Origin: Rhodanobacteraceae bacterium
GTDB taxonomy: Bacteria; Pseudomonadota; Gammaproteobacteria; Xanthomonadales; Rhodanobacteraceae
Reading direction: 5' to 3'
Assembly: GCA_009996615.1 (NCBI GenBank)
Contig: JAACZU010000004.1
Location: 237,529 to 301,528, forward strand
Length of the DNA: 64,000 nt
How positions within the stretch are numbered: position 1 is the first letter of the stretch; every line of letters begins with the position of its first letter. Made by a program: the position numbers and the translations under genes. The notes beneath the pieces are model-generated. The model ran no database searches. It was not told where the DNA came from and saw nothing but the letters and a program-made list of their open reading frames with translations. Positions 8,600-17,634 of the stretch are shown piece by piece.

Positions 8600-9139
8600 A
8601 TGAAAGCGCTACTGATCGCCACCGGCCTGTTGTTCGGCCTCACCACCACTGCGGCTTGGGCGCAGGCACCGGCAGACGCGCCAGCCGGCACCACCGGCCT
8701 GTGCAAGGACGGCAGCTACACCTCGAACGCGACGAAGAAGGGCGCCTGCCGCGGCCACAAGGGCGTGAAGGAGTGGTACGCGGCCGCCCCCGCCGAGGGC
8801 GCCACCGCGCCGGCCGAGAAGAAGGGCAAGCACCCCGCGAAGGACGCCGCGCCGGCCGCGGCAGCGGCGCCGGCGGAAGCGCCGAAGCCCGCACCGGCTC
8901 CGGCCGCCATGCCGGCCCCCGCGGCCGCGCCGGCCGCCGCGGCGAGTCCGCACATGGCCACGCACGAGGCCGCCCCCGGCGGCGGCGCCGGCAAGGTCTG
9001 GGTCAATTCCGAGACCAAGGTCTACCACTGCCCGAACGACCGCTACTACGGCAAGACCAAGCACGGCGAGTACATGTCCGAAGCCGACGCAATCGCCAAG
9101 GGCAACCACGCCGCGCATGGCAAGCGCTGTACCGACTGA
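8600..9139 (+). CDS. DUF3761-like exported protein with Ala/Pro-rich linker
   Basis: A 179-residue protein with a signal peptide (residues 1-22, cleaved around AWAQ). An N-terminal module has CKDGSYTSNATKKGACRGH, typical of DUF3761. A long Ala/Pro/Lys linker spans roughly residues 55-120, and the C-terminal module reads KVYHCPNDRYYGKTKHG ending HAAHGKRC. Both modules carry paired cysteines, suggesting disulphides in the periplasm. GAGGAGA lies upstream of the ATG. The function is unknown. The linker looks like a tether between two small cell-envelope domains. Confidence 0.85.
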   Translation: MKALLIATGLLFGLTTTAAWAQAPADAPAGTTGLCKDGSYTSNATKKGACRGHKGVKEWYAAAPAEGATAPAEKKGKHPAKDAAPAAAAAPAEAPKPAPAPAAMPAPAAAPAAAASPHMATHEAAPGGGAGKVWVNSETKVYHCPNDRYYGKTKHGEYMSEADAIAKGNHAAHGKRCTD

Positions 9140-9163
9140 ACCACCGGAGCGGCAATTGACGCC

Positions 9164-9390
9164 GCGGGAGCGCCGGCAGCCGCGATGCCGTTTCTGCCGC
9201 CCGGCAGGAGCATCGCGGCTTCCGCCACTCCCACACCCGCATGGATAGGTAGCCCGCGCAAGGCCGAAGGCCGCACCCGAGGGATCGCGTCACAGCGGAA
9301 GCGAACGCCCCGGATGCGCTTCGCTTGTCCGGGCTACTCTCACGTGACGCGAGCATCGCGGCGTCCGCCACTCCCGCACCCGCGGCGCGG
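9164..9390. repeat. Cluster of palindromic repeats between the DUF3761 gene and mazG
   Basis: 9164-9240 has arms GCGGGAGCGCCGGCAG and CATCGCGGCTTCCGCCACT; the same family is found at 32611-32676. 9248-9342 holds a second inverted pair, GTAGCCCGCGCAAGG and GCTTGTCCGGGCTAC. 9350-9385 repeats the CATCGCGGC(T/G)TCCGCCACTCCC half. No gene is seen here. Confidence 0.65.
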
Positions 9391-10203
9391 TCACGCCAGC
9401 CCGCGTTCCTCCGCCTTGGCGCGCTCCCACAAGGCATCCTGCTCGGCCAGCGACTTGCCGTCCAGCGCCCCGCCCGCCTCCGCCGCGAGCGCCTCCATGC
9501 GGCGGAAGCGGCGCTCGAACTTCGCGTTGGCGTGGCGCAGCGCCTGCGACACGTCGACCTTGGCGTGGCGGGCCAGATTGACGCAGACGAACAGCAGGTC
9601 GCCGATCTCGTCGGTCAGGCGCTCGTCGTCGCCGCTGGCGAACTCGGCACGGACCTCGTCGAGTTCCTCGTGCAGCTTGGCGAACACCGGCTGCACGTCG
9701 GGCCAGTCGAAGCCAACGCGCGCGGCCTTCTGCTGCAGCTTCAGCGCGCGCTGCCATTCGGGCAGGCCGCGCGAGATGCCGGCCAGCGCGCTGGCGTCGG
9801 TGCCGCCCTGCGCCGCGCGCTCGGCCGCCTTCTGTTGCTCCCAGTTCGCGCTCTGCGCCTCGACCGAGTCGAATGCGGCGTCGCCGAACACGTGCGGGTG
9901 GCGGCGCACCATCTTGTCGCAGATCGCCGCGACCACGTCGGCGAACGAGAATTCGCCGAGCTCCTCGGCCATGCGCGCGTGGAACACTACCTGCAGGAGC
10001 AGGTCGCCGAGCTCGTCGCGCAGGTGCGCGAAGTCGCGGCGATCGATCGCGTCGGCGACCTCGTAGGCTTCCTCGATCGTGTACGGCGCGATCGTGTCGA
10101 AGGTCTGTTCGAGGTCCCACGGACAACCGCGCTCGCGGTCGCGCAGGCGGGCCATGATCGCGAGCAGGTCGGCGATGGAGGCGTGGTCGGGGCTGGGCGT
10201 CAT
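9391..10203 (-). CDS. mazG: Nucleoside triphosphate pyrophosphohydrolase MazG
   Basis: A 270-residue MazG, an all-alpha NTP pyrophosphohydrolase that converts (d)NTPs to (d)NMPs and PPi, cytoplasmic. Metal-binding motifs are clear: EEAYEVADAI and LGDLLLQVVFHARMAEELGE in the first MazG domain, with a second domain near residues 160-240 (DELDEVRAEF-type acidic residues and LTDEIGDLLF). The C-terminal end ERAKAEERGLA is usual. It appears monocistronic, flanked by repeats on both sides. Confidence 0.94.
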   Translation of the reverse strand: MTPSPDHASIADLLAIMARLRDRERGCPWDLEQTFDTIAPYTIEEAYEVADAIDRRDFAHLRDELGDLLLQVVFHARMAEELGEFSFADVVAAICDKMVRRHPHVFGDAAFDSVEAQSANWEQQKAAERAAQGGTDASALAGISRGLPEWQRALKLQQKAARVGFDWPDVQPVFAKLHEELDEVRAEFASGDDERLTDEIGDLLFVCVNLARHAKVDVSQALRHANAKFERRFRRMEALAAEAGGALDGKSLAEQDALWERAKAEERGLA

Positions 10204-10232
10204 GCGGCGTGGCTCATTCGGGAATGGAGCGG

Positions 10233-10332
10233 TGCAGGAGCGGCTTCAGCCGCGATGTGTTTCGGTACCCGGTCGAACACCATCCCCCCCTCCCCTTGAA
10301 GGTGAAGGCATTGCGGCTGAAACCGCTCCTGC
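10233..10332. repeat. REP palindrome with a second repeat nested inside
   Basis: Outer arms GCAGGAGCGGCTTCAGCCGC and GCGGCTGAAACCGCTCCTGC form one long inverted repeat. Between them lies a copy of the CCCTCCCCTTGAAGG family seen in the composite repeats at 3889 and 50180. This reads as an insertion of one repeat into another, in the mazG upstream region and cysQ 3' flank. Confidence 0.65.
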
Positions 10333-10341
10333 GGTCACGTC

Positions 10342-11141
<800 letters not shown>

Positions 11142-11145
<4 letters not shown>

Positions 11146-11702
11146 GGCTGCGGCCGGTAGCGCCCGGCGAGGTATTCGCGCGCGATGAACAGCGCCGCGA
11201 TCGAGCGGCCGTCGGTGACTTCCGGATGGCCGATCAGCGTGTGCAGCTCGGACAATTTCCACGGCACGACCTGCAGCGGTTCCGGCTCGTCGCCTTCCAG
11301 CCGCTCCGGATACAGCTCGCGCGCGAGCACGACGTGCGTCATCGCGGTCATGTACGCCGGCGACACCGACAGCGTGGCGATGATGTGCAGCTCGCGCGCG
11401 CCGAAGCCGATCTCCTCCTTCAGCTCGCGGTTGGCGCCCTGCTCGGCGGTTTCATCGCGATCCAGGCGCCCCTTCGGCAGGCCGATCTCGTAGCGCTCGA
11501 CGCCGACCGCGTACTCGCGCACAAGCAGCACGGTGTCCTCGTCCTGCATCGGCACGATCGCGACCGCGCCGAGGCCGGAGCCCTTCAGGCGTTCGAACGT
11601 GCGCCGTTCGCCGTTGGAAAACTCCAGATCGACCTGCTCGGCGCGCAGGAAACGGCTGGTCTCGATCGCGTGCGTCGCGTGGATGAGCGGCAGGGGGCGC
11701 AT
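11142..11702 (-). CDS. nudE: ADP compounds hydrolase NudE (Nudix)
   Basis: A 186-residue Nudix hydrolase with a complete Nudix box: Gly, five residues, Glu, seven residues, REL, Lys, EE, Ile, Gly (GRLDRDETAEQGANREL then KEEIG). NudE cleaves ADP-ribose, NADH and Ap-type compounds. The ATG at 11702 was chosen; an extended start at 11789 would translate the heptameric repeat upstream (APSPLAPSPSPLIPRPSP) and is unlikely. Coupling to cysQ suggests shared clearance of adenine nucleotide by-products. Confidence 0.92.
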
Positions 11703-11706
11703 GGGG

Positions 11707-11885
11707 GGATTGTACGGCGAGGGGCGAGGGATTAGGGGCGAGGGACTAGGGGCTAGGGGCGAGGGCGCGACAACCCACCACCGGTACAAGATTGAATCGG
11801 CGCGACATCGAAGCCGCCGCCGTACATGCGCGCCGATCGAAATACCGCTCGATTTTTGCGCCCTCGCCCCAAGTCCCTAGTCCCT
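11707..11885. repeat. Inverted pair of heptanucleotide arrays (GGGGCGA/GGGACTA type)
   Basis: A G-rich array of seven-base units (NNNNAGG; for example GGCGAGG, GACTAGG) at 11709-11767 faces a C-rich counterpart at 11858-11885, about 90 bases away. The right array runs into the last codons of the following minus-strand gene. The same design is found at 15240-15377. Confidence 0.75.
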
Positions 11886-12686
11886 GAGCGCTTCAAGCGC
11901 CAACGCATGCAACCGCGGCGGCCCGGCCAGCGCGCTCGCCGTGTCGAGGCCGATCGCGCGGCCGTCGAGGTCGGTGAACACGCCGCCGGCCTCGCGCACG
12001 ATCACGACCAGCGGCGCGATGTCGAGGATGTTGAGGTCGGACTCGATCACGAGGTCGATCGCGCCGCGCGCGAGCAGGTGGTAGTGCAGGAAGTCGCCGT
12101 AGCCGCGGATACGGCCGACGCGGCGCACGAGGCCGGCGAGCGCGGCCCAGCGCGCGGGCGACGCGGCCAGCGACTTCAGGTTGCCGGTCGAGATCGCCGC
12201 ATTCGCGTCGAACGCCGAGGTTGCGGCGACCTGCAGCCGCACCGCCTCGCCACCACCGCGCGCCAGCCACGCACCGCCGCCGCGCATGGCCCAGGCGCGC
12301 TCGCCGTACTCGCCGGCGGCCGACACGCCGAGCACAAGTTCGCCCGCGTACATCAGCGCGATCTGCGTCGAGAACATCGGATAGCCACGCACGAACGCCT
12401 TGGTGCCGTCGATCGGGTCGATCAGCCACAGGAAGTCGCCGTCGCCTTCACGCCCCTCTTCCTCGCCATAGAACGCGTGGTCGGGAAACGCCTCGCGCAG
12501 CACGCGCTTGATCGCGGCCTCGGCGGCGCGGTCGGCCAGCGTGACCGGCGTCGCGTCGGCCTTGGTTTCGACCGCGAAGTCGCGCGCGCGGTAGTGCGCG
12601 CCGATCACCGCCTCGGCGGCGTCGGCCGCGCGCTGCGCGACCGCGAGCGCGCGCTGGAGGAAATCGGCGGACGGCGGCGCGTTCAG
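11877..12686 (-). CDS. hisN: Histidinol-phosphatase/inositol-monophosphatase family (HisN-like)
   Basis: An IMPase-fold phosphatase with the metal motifs GEEEG, LIDPIDGTKAF and LDIAPLVVIVREAGG. The FVRGYPMFSTQIAL and YGDFLHYHLLARG segments resemble HisN-type histidinol phosphatases rather than CysQ; the substrate is inferred. The first standard start in frame is GTG at 12608, but that drops the conserved first helix (ADFLQRALAVAQRAADAAE). A CTG at 12686, with GAGG five bases upstream and overlapping the gspN stop (CTGA), restores the family N-terminus and gives 269 residues. I therefore annotate the CTG; the start is uncertain. Confidence 0.75.
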   Translation of the reverse strand: MNAPPSADFLQRALAVAQRAADAAEAVIGAHYRARDFAVETKADATPVTLADRAAEAAIKRVLREAFPDHAFYGEEEGREGDGDFLWLIDPIDGTKAFVRGYPMFSTQIALMYAGELVLGVSAAGEYGERAWAMRGGGAWLARGGGEAVRLQVAATSAFDANAAISTGNLKSLAASPARWAALAGLVRRVGRIRGYGDFLHYHLLARGAIDLVIESDLNILDIAPLVVIVREAGGVFTDLDGRAIGLDTASALAGPPRLHALALEALRD

Positions 12687-13447
12687 AACAGCCTCGGCGC
12701 GCGGCTGCGGATGTGCAGGATCGAAGAGCCGTCCGGCTGCGGCTCGCCGACGCGGCGCAGCAGCTCGGCGACCTGCGCATCGTCGTTGCGCGCGCGCAGG
12801 TGCACGAGTGCGTCGGCACCGCCGATGCGCAGCGTGAACGTGCCTTCGATCGCCAGGTTGCCGCTGCCGTCGTCATGCACGCGGCCGGCGACGCTGCCGT
12901 CCGGCTGCGAGGCGAACTCGGCCAGCACGTCCGGCAAGGACACCTCGGCCGCGCCGCTCACGCCGGCACCGCTCCAGCGCACGCTGCCGCGCGCATCGCG
13001 CAGCGCCACCTTGGCCAGCGTCGCGTGCTCGAGTTCGCCGCTGAGCGTGCCGCGCGGATGCGCCGCGCCGAGCTCGAGCGCCGGCGCCAGCGCGGCCGCC
13101 GGCAGGCTGAAGCGCACATGGTCGGCCGCGAGCCAGCCGCGGCCGCGCGTCAGCGTGCCGGCGAGCTCGCCGTCGCTGCCGCGCAGGCGCACGTCGGCGA
13201 CGAATTCGCCGCGCAGCAGCGGCCCCTTCGGCGCGGTCCAGTCGAGCGTGCCGAAATCGTGGCCGAGCATGCCGACGCCGTCGGCATGGCCGTTCCAGAC
13301 CGTGCCGCGCAGGCCGCTCAGCACCAGCGGCGCAAGCCGCGGCGCGGCGTAGCGGTAGCCGATCTCGGCCGGCAGCGTCCACGCGAACAGGCCGGCCGCG
13401 ACGAGCGCGAGCACGACGACGATCAGGATCGGTTTCAGCAGGCGCAT
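12683..13447 (-). CDS. gspN: Type II secretion protein GspN
   Basis: A 254-residue bitopic protein: a membrane helix at residues 5-25 (LKPILIVVVLALVAAGLFAW) and a periplasmic domain with the GspN hallmarks LSGLRGTVWNGHA and LDWT. GspN is an accessory inner-membrane component present in Xanthomonas-type systems. The ATG at 13447 begins directly at the membrane helix; upstream extension overlaps gspM. It is the last gsp gene of the cluster and overlaps the phosphatase gene downstream. Confidence 0.88.
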   Translation of the reverse strand: MRLLKPILIVVVLALVAAGLFAWTLPAEIGYRYAAPRLAPLVLSGLRGTVWNGHADGVGMLGHDFGTLDWTAPKGPLLRGEFVADVRLRGSDGELAGTLTRGRGWLAADHVRFSLPAAALAPALELGAAHPRGTLSGELEHATLAKVALRDARGSVRWSGAGVSGAAEVSLPDVLAEFASQPDGSVAGRVHDDGSGNLAIEGTFTLRIGGADALVHLRARNDDAQVAELLRRVGEPQPDGSSILHIRSRAPRLF

Positions 13448-13505
13448 GAACGCGGCGTCGGTTCCATGTCGAAGAGGTGAACGCGCACCGGCGCAAGCCT
13501 CAGGC

Positions 13506-13997
13506 TCACGGTGCGTCCTGCAGCGTGACGCGCGCGTGCACCAGGCCGATGCCGTCGGCGCGCTCGGCCGACAGGTCGCTGGCCTCGACGCCGTAGCCGT
13601 GCGCGAGTTCCTCCAGCCAGCCGGCCAGCGCGTCGAAGTCGGCATTCTCGAAGCTGACACGCACGCTGCGCGCCGAGACCGGCTCGACGCGCTTCAGCGC
13701 GCCTTCGAGGCCGGCGCCGCGCGCGGTCGCGTCGGCCAGCGCGAGCAGCGAGCGGCCTTCGCGCTCGCCGCGCGAGCGCGTGCCGGCCGCGCGCAGGCGT
13801 TCGACCTCGGCCGCACCGCGGCGCACGTAGGCCAGCTCGCGGCGCTGCGCCTCGATGCGCTGTTCGAGTTCGGCACGCTGGCGCGCCAGCGGATGCCACA
13901 GCAGTGCCCAGCCGAGCAGCAGCGCGGCCAGCGCGCCGCCGGCGGCGAGCAGGCGGCGCTCGCGGACAGCCAGGCCCTGCCACCACGCGGCGATCAC
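13506..13997 (-). CDS. gspM: Type II secretion protein GspM
   Basis: A 163-residue GspM: a short cytoplasmic segment (VIAAWWQGLAVRERR), a membrane helix at about 17-37, a coiled-coil-like stretch (RQRAELEQRIEAQRRELAYV) and a small ferredoxin-like periplasmic domain ending VTLQDAP. The start is a GTG at 13997 overlapping the gspL stop (GTGA), with GGAGG seven bases upstream. GspM forms the assembly platform with GspL and GspF. A gap of 58 bases separates it from gspN. Confidence 0.88.
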   Translation of the reverse strand: MIAAWWQGLAVRERRLLAAGGALAALLLGWALLWHPLARQRAELEQRIEAQRRELAYVRRGAAEVERLRAAGTRSRGEREGRSLLALADATARGAGLEGALKRVEPVSARSVRVSFENADFDALAGWLEELAHGYGVEASDLSAERADGIGLVHARVTLQDAP

Positions 13998-15205
13998 CGC
14001 GCACCTCCGCCGACGCGGATGCGGCCGTCGACGCCGTCCGCGCCGGGGTTGGCGGCGGTGACCTCGGCCGTGACACCGGGCACCGTGGCCAGGCGCTCGC
14101 GCACGCTGTCGAGCGCGGCGACGTCGGCCACGCGCAAGCTCAGTTCGAGCGTGCCGTTGCGGTACTCGAGGCCGCGCGTCTGCATGCGCGTGGTGCTTGC
14201 GAGCACTGGCCCGACCTGGCCGAGCACGCGCAGCAGGCCGGCCGATTCGCTGCCGCCACGCAGGCGGTCGAGGCGGCCCTGCATCAGCTGTTCCGGCGTC
14301 AGCCGCGCGAACTGCGCCGGATCGAGGTCCGGGAATGCGCCGCGCACGGCGTCCTGCGCGAGCGCATCGAGCCGCGCCGAGGTGCGCGTCAGGCGCAGCA
14401 CGTCGGCGCCGAGGCCGGCAACGGCGAGCACGACCACCGCGGCGGCCAGCGCCGCGGCGAGACGCCCACTGCGCAGGCCGCGCGCGCGCCGATGGCGCGG
14501 CGCGAACTCGCCGTCGAGCAGGTTGAGGGATTCTTTGCCCGGCGCGCCGTCGAGCGACGCGGCGAAAAAAGCGAGCGCATCCGGCGCGTGCCGGCGCTGG
14601 CTCGCGACCGGCGGCGGCAACGCCAGCGTCGACGCGGCGGCGCGCACGTCGTGCACGGCCAGCGGCGCCAGCGCGCCGGCTGCCTGCGCGAGCCAGTTCG
14701 GCAGCTCGGCCAGGCTGCAGGCGAACGCCGACCACGGCGCCAGCCGCACCAGCGCGCGCGCGTCCTCGAGCAGCACCGGCGTGGTCGCGGCATCGGCGGC
14801 GAGCGCGAGCGATTCGGGGATCACTACATCCGGCCGGATGCCAGCCGCGGCGAGGCGCTCGAGCCAGCCGCGCAGCGTGGCCTTGGCCACCACCGCCACG
14901 CCGACCTCGTCGCCGGCCGTGCGCGCGGCGGCGAAATGCAGCTCCTCGAGCGGACTCAGCAATCGGTCCTCGACCGCGTACGGCAACGCCTGCAGCAACT
15001 GCGCGCGCGAACGCGCCTTCAGCGTGGCGGCGGTCAGCAGCACGTCCTCGGCCGGCACCAGCACGACGACCTCGGCCGCGCAGGCCAGCACCGCCGCGGG
15101 CGGCGCGCCGGCCTGCGTGGCGGCCGACGCGCGGCCGTCGCCGGCCCGGCGCAACCAGGTCAGGCCGCCATCAGGCGCAAGGCGCAGCAGCAGGCGATCG
15201 GGCAT
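13994..15205 (-). CDS. gspL: Type II secretion protein GspL
   Basis: A 403-residue GspL: a cytoplasmic actin-like domain (residues about 1-240, with LKARSRAQLLQALPYAVEDRL), a membrane helix around 255-275 (LAAALAAAVVVLAVAGLGA) and a periplasmic ferredoxin-like domain. It binds the secretion ATPase GspE in the cytoplasm and GspM in the membrane. The upstream side (15206-15368) is a repeat-filled gap breaking the otherwise overlapping chain of gsp genes. Confidence 0.9.
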   Translation of the reverse strand: MPDRLLLRLAPDGGLTWLRRAGDGRASAATQAGAPPAAVLACAAEVVVLVPAEDVLLTAATLKARSRAQLLQALPYAVEDRLLSPLEELHFAAARTAGDEVGVAVVAKATLRGWLERLAAAGIRPDVVIPESLALAADAATTPVLLEDARALVRLAPWSAFACSLAELPNWLAQAAGALAPLAVHDVRAAASTLALPPPVASQRRHAPDALAFFAASLDGAPGKESLNLLDGEFAPRHRRARGLRSGRLAAALAAAVVVLAVAGLGADVLRLTRTSARLDALAQDAVRGAFPDLDPAQFARLTPEQLMQGRLDRLRGGSESAGLLRVLGQVGPVLASTTRMQTRGLEYRNGTLELSLRVADVAALDSVRERLATVPGVTAEVTAANPGADGVDGRIRVGGGAR

Positions 15206-15239
15206 CGGCGAGGGAATCGGAAGGGGCGAGCGGGCGATT

Positions 15240-15377
15240 GTACAGAGGCCAGGGGGGAGGGATCAGGGGCGAGGGGTCGACAAACGTGACGTCGGCCCGA
15301 GTTTGTGGCGCTGTGCAGGCGAGTCACTGGAGGCGGCGCACGGATTTTTGCGCCCTCGCCCCTCGCCCCTAATCCGT
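15240..15377. repeat. Inverted pair of heptanucleotide arrays between gspK and gspL
   Basis: A G-rich array (GGGGGGAGGGATCAGGGGCG, 15250-15277) faces CGCCCTCGCCCCTCGCCCCT (15351-15370), about 75 bases apart, both with seven-base periodicity. The right arm enters the last codons of gspK. This is the only place in the cluster where consecutive gsp genes are separated by more than 60 bases. Confidence 0.75.
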
Positions 15378-16292
15378 CGCCCCTTCGTCCGCGCCACGAC
15401 TGCGCTCGATCACGCGCAGCGGCCGCCCCGGCACCTTCTCGATCAGGCTGTGGAACGTGAACGGCACGCCGTCGAGCACGATGTCACCGCGGGCGAGGAA
15501 GTAGTGGCTGTAGACGTCGAGCAGCGCCAGCGGCACGGTCAGGCCGGCGCCGGCGGCTTGCGCGAACGCGGCGGTGTCGGCGTAGCGCGCCTGGCCGTCG
15601 TTCCACAGCGCCTGCGCCTGCGCCTGCGTGAACGTGCCCAGGCTCTGCAACAGCGGTACGCTGGCGGTGTTGACGTTCAGGCGCGTGCCGGCCGGCAGCG
15701 CGCACACGTGCGGCGCCAGCCGCGCATACGTCGCGCCGGTCATGCCACGCACGAGGCGCAGTTCGGACACGTGCGCGAACGCGCCGCGACGCGGCCGGTA
15801 CGGCACCGGCTGCGCGAGGTACCAGTTCGCCTCGGCGCCGTTCGCGTCGGCGCCGAGCCAGCCCTGCACCGCCGTGGCGAGGCTGGGATCGAGGCCGAGG
15901 TGGCCGAGCAGGCGCTCGAACACGCCCCGCCATTCCGCGCTGGCCGCCTCGCCCGGCTGCAGGTTGTTGAGGTTGAAGCAACCGTTGCGCTCGCGCAGCG
16001 CGCCGCTGATCAGCCCGCCCGGCACCGGCTGCGGCGGCAGCGGCAGCGCCCACGGGCTGGCGTTCGTGTCCGGGCCGTCGCGCAGCGTGGTCGTCAGCAG
16101 CGCCTGCGCGGCGTAGAGCTCCAGGCCCTGCGCATAGGCCTGCGCCTGTTCGGCACGCAGCGTGTTGCGCGTGCGCGCGAGCGCCAGTTCGCCGCGGTCG
16201 AGCAGCGCCGCGACCAGGATCACCGCCAGCGCGACGACCAGCAGCGCGACCAGCAGCGCGACGCCGCGCTGGCGATGCGGCAGCGCGGTCAT
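15369..16292 (-). CDS. gspK: Type II secretion minor pseudopilin GspK
   Basis: A 307-residue minor pseudopilin that caps the pseudopilus tip. It has a short prepilin leader (MTALPHRQRG, cleavage before VALLVALLVVALAVILVAAL), the Glu-bearing hydrophobic helix, then the large GspK-specific alpha domain with NGCFNLNNLQPG and LNVNTASVPLLQSL. Unlike gspG-J, its leader is short and free of repeat sequence. The ATG overlaps the gspJ stop (ATGA). Confidence 0.93.
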   Translation of the reverse strand: MTALPHRQRGVALLVALLVVALAVILVAALLDRGELALARTRNTLRAEQAQAYAQGLELYAAQALLTTTLRDGPDTNASPWALPLPPQPVPGGLISGALRERNGCFNLNNLQPGEAASAEWRGVFERLLGHLGLDPSLATAVQGWLGADANGAEANWYLAQPVPYRPRRGAFAHVSELRLVRGMTGATYARLAPHVCALPAGTRLNVNTASVPLLQSLGTFTQAQAQALWNDGQARYADTAAFAQAAGAGLTVPLALLDVYSHYFLARGDIVLDGVPFTFHSLIEKVPGRPLRVIERSRGADEGATD

Positions 16293-17164
16293 GGCGGCCC
16301 TCCGCGCTCGCTTGCGCGCGGTGGCAGCGCGGCCGGCAGCTCGACCACGCGGCGGATCTCGCCGAGCCCGGCCGGCGCGAGGCGAAACTCGACCGCGCGC
16401 GGCAACGCGCCGGCCGGTTCGACGCCGCCGAGCTCGCACGGCAGCGCCTGCGCCGGCGGCCAGGCGTCGCGCCAGCTGCCGTCGCAGCCGAGGTAGCGCA
16501 GGCGCAGCTCGCCGGCGTCTTCGAGCAGCACCGTCGTCGCCGGCAGCGAGCCCGGCGCGCGGTCGAGTACCGCGTAGCGCGCGCGGCGCAGGTCGCGCCG
16601 GTCGAGCGCATAGCCGAGGCGTTCGAGATGGCTGCGCGGCTCGGCGCGCGGGTTGGCGAAGCCGAGCCGGGTCAGCTCGAGCGCATCGCCGCGCCCGCTC
16701 AGCGCCGGCAGCGTCTCGCCGGCGTTGCCGAGCACCGGCCGCGCGACCGCCTGGCGCAGGTCGCGTTCGAGCGCCGCGACCGCGCGCGTGACCGCGGCGA
16801 AGCGGTCCTGCTGCGCCGCCAGCGCCGCACGTGTCTGCGCGAGCCGGTCGAGCCCGCCCCACGCCGCCGCGGCAAGCGCGGCGAACACCGCCACGGCGAC
16901 GAGCAGTTCGACTAGGGTGAAGCCGGTTTGAAGCCGGGAATGGGGAATCGGGAATCGGGAATCGGCAAAGCGGGCACGCGCAATTTCGAGCGGCACAGCG
17001 AAGATCGGGCGCTGCACCTTGGGCGCGGCTCCCGCGCGGCAGGCTGTTCGCTCTTCCACGATTCCCGATTCCCGAATGACTCGCCGCTTCTGCGGCTCGC
17101 CCTTCGGGCCGGCTTCGCCGTTCGCTCCGGCATCCTGCCTTCGCAGTCCGATTCCCGGCTTCAC
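16289..17164 (-). CDS. gspJ: Type II secretion minor pseudopilin GspJ, with an unusually long leader
   Basis: A minor pseudopilin with the class III cleavage motif QTG/FTLVELLVAVAVF and the GspJ-type body. The first start is GTG at 17164, overlapping the gspI stop (GTGA), which gives an 81-residue leader instead of the usual 6-25. The leader region is made largely of the heptamer-armed repeat (encoding FADSRFPIPHSR just before QTG). A GTG at 16996 would give a 25-residue leader but lacks a clear ribosome binding site. The mature part looks intact. Confidence 0.85.
   Translation of the reverse strand: MKPGIGLRRQDAGANGEAGPKGEPQKRRVIRESGIVEERTACRAGAAPKVQRPIFAVPLEIARARFADSRFPIPHSRLQTGFTLVELLVAVAVFAALAAAAWGGLDRLAQTRAALAAQQDRFAAVTRAVAALERDLRQAVARPVLGNAGETLPALSGRGDALELTRLGFANPRAEPRSHLERLGYALDRRDLRRARYAVLDRAPGSLPATTVLLEDAGELRLRYLGCDGSWRDAWPPAQALPCELGGVEPAGALPRAVEFRLAPAGLGEIRRVVELPAALPPRASERGGPP
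16934..17160. repeat. Heptamer-armed repeat inside the gspJ leader region
   Basis: Array GGGAATCGGGAATCGGGAAT (from 16938) faces ATTCCCGATTCCCGAA (17060-17076), with a further CGATTCCCGG at 17149-17158. The spacer resembles the cores of the copies at 17517 and 18105. It lies between the gspI stop and the gspJ cleavage site and stays in frame. Confidence 0.8.
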
Positions 17165-17634
17165 AGCGCCGTCCCCGCGAACCCGGTCAGGCTCGCCGAT
17201 GGCTCGCGCGCGGCGCCGGCGAACACGCGGATGTCGATGCGGCGGATCTCCGCGTTCGGCGTCGCCTGCACCTCGCGGCTCCAGCGCCAGTCGCGGCCGG
17301 CCAGGCGCATCTGTCCGTCGCTGCGGCCGGTCGGCGGAAATGGCGTCGCCAGGCGCGTCTCGGTCAGCACGTTGGCGGCGACCCAGCCGGCCAGCGTGCG
17401 CTCGCGCAGGCCGTCGAACGCCTGCACCTGCACGCTCGCCGCGCGCGTCAGCGCGAGCAGCGCCAGCGCGACCACGGCGAGCGCTATCAGCACTTCGATC
17501 AGGCTGAAGCCGCTGGAGAGCCGGGAATCGGGAATGGGGAATGGGGAATCGGAAGAGCGATGCCGCGTCCCATGGGGCGCGCGCCGCTTTTCCACCATTC
17601 CCGATTCCCGATTCCCAATTCCCAGCCTTCTCAT
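17161..17634 (-). CDS. gspI: Type II secretion minor pseudopilin GspI, with a 42-residue leader
   Basis: A 157-residue precursor. The cleavage motif is SSG/FSLIEVLIALAVVALALLAL at residues 42/43, followed by a short GspI body. The ATG at 17634 overlaps the gspH stop (ATGA), and MRR at the start is a normal prepilin beginning. Between it and SSG lie about 35 residues encoded by a heptamer-armed repeat (LGIGNRESG on one arm, SPFPIPDSR on the other). The leader therefore looks lengthened by an in-frame insertion; the mature protein has normal length. Confidence 0.88.
   Translation of the reverse strand: MRRLGIGNRESGMVEKRRAPHGTRHRSSDSPFPIPDSRLSSGFSLIEVLIALAVVALALLALTRAASVQVQAFDGLRERTLAGWVAANVLTETRLATPFPPTGRSDGQMRLAGRDWRWSREVQATPNAEIRRIDIRVFAGAAREPSASLTGFAGTAL
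17517..17627. repeat. Heptamer-armed repeat inside the gspI leader
   Basis: Arm GGGAATCGGGAATGGGGAAT (17522-17541) and inverse arm ATTCCCGATTCCCGATTCCC (17598-17617) flank a core of about 45 bases (17549-17595, AGAGCGATGCCGCG ... GCCGCTTTTCCACC). The core is homologous to that at 18130-18175 in the opposite orientation. Confidence 0.8.
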
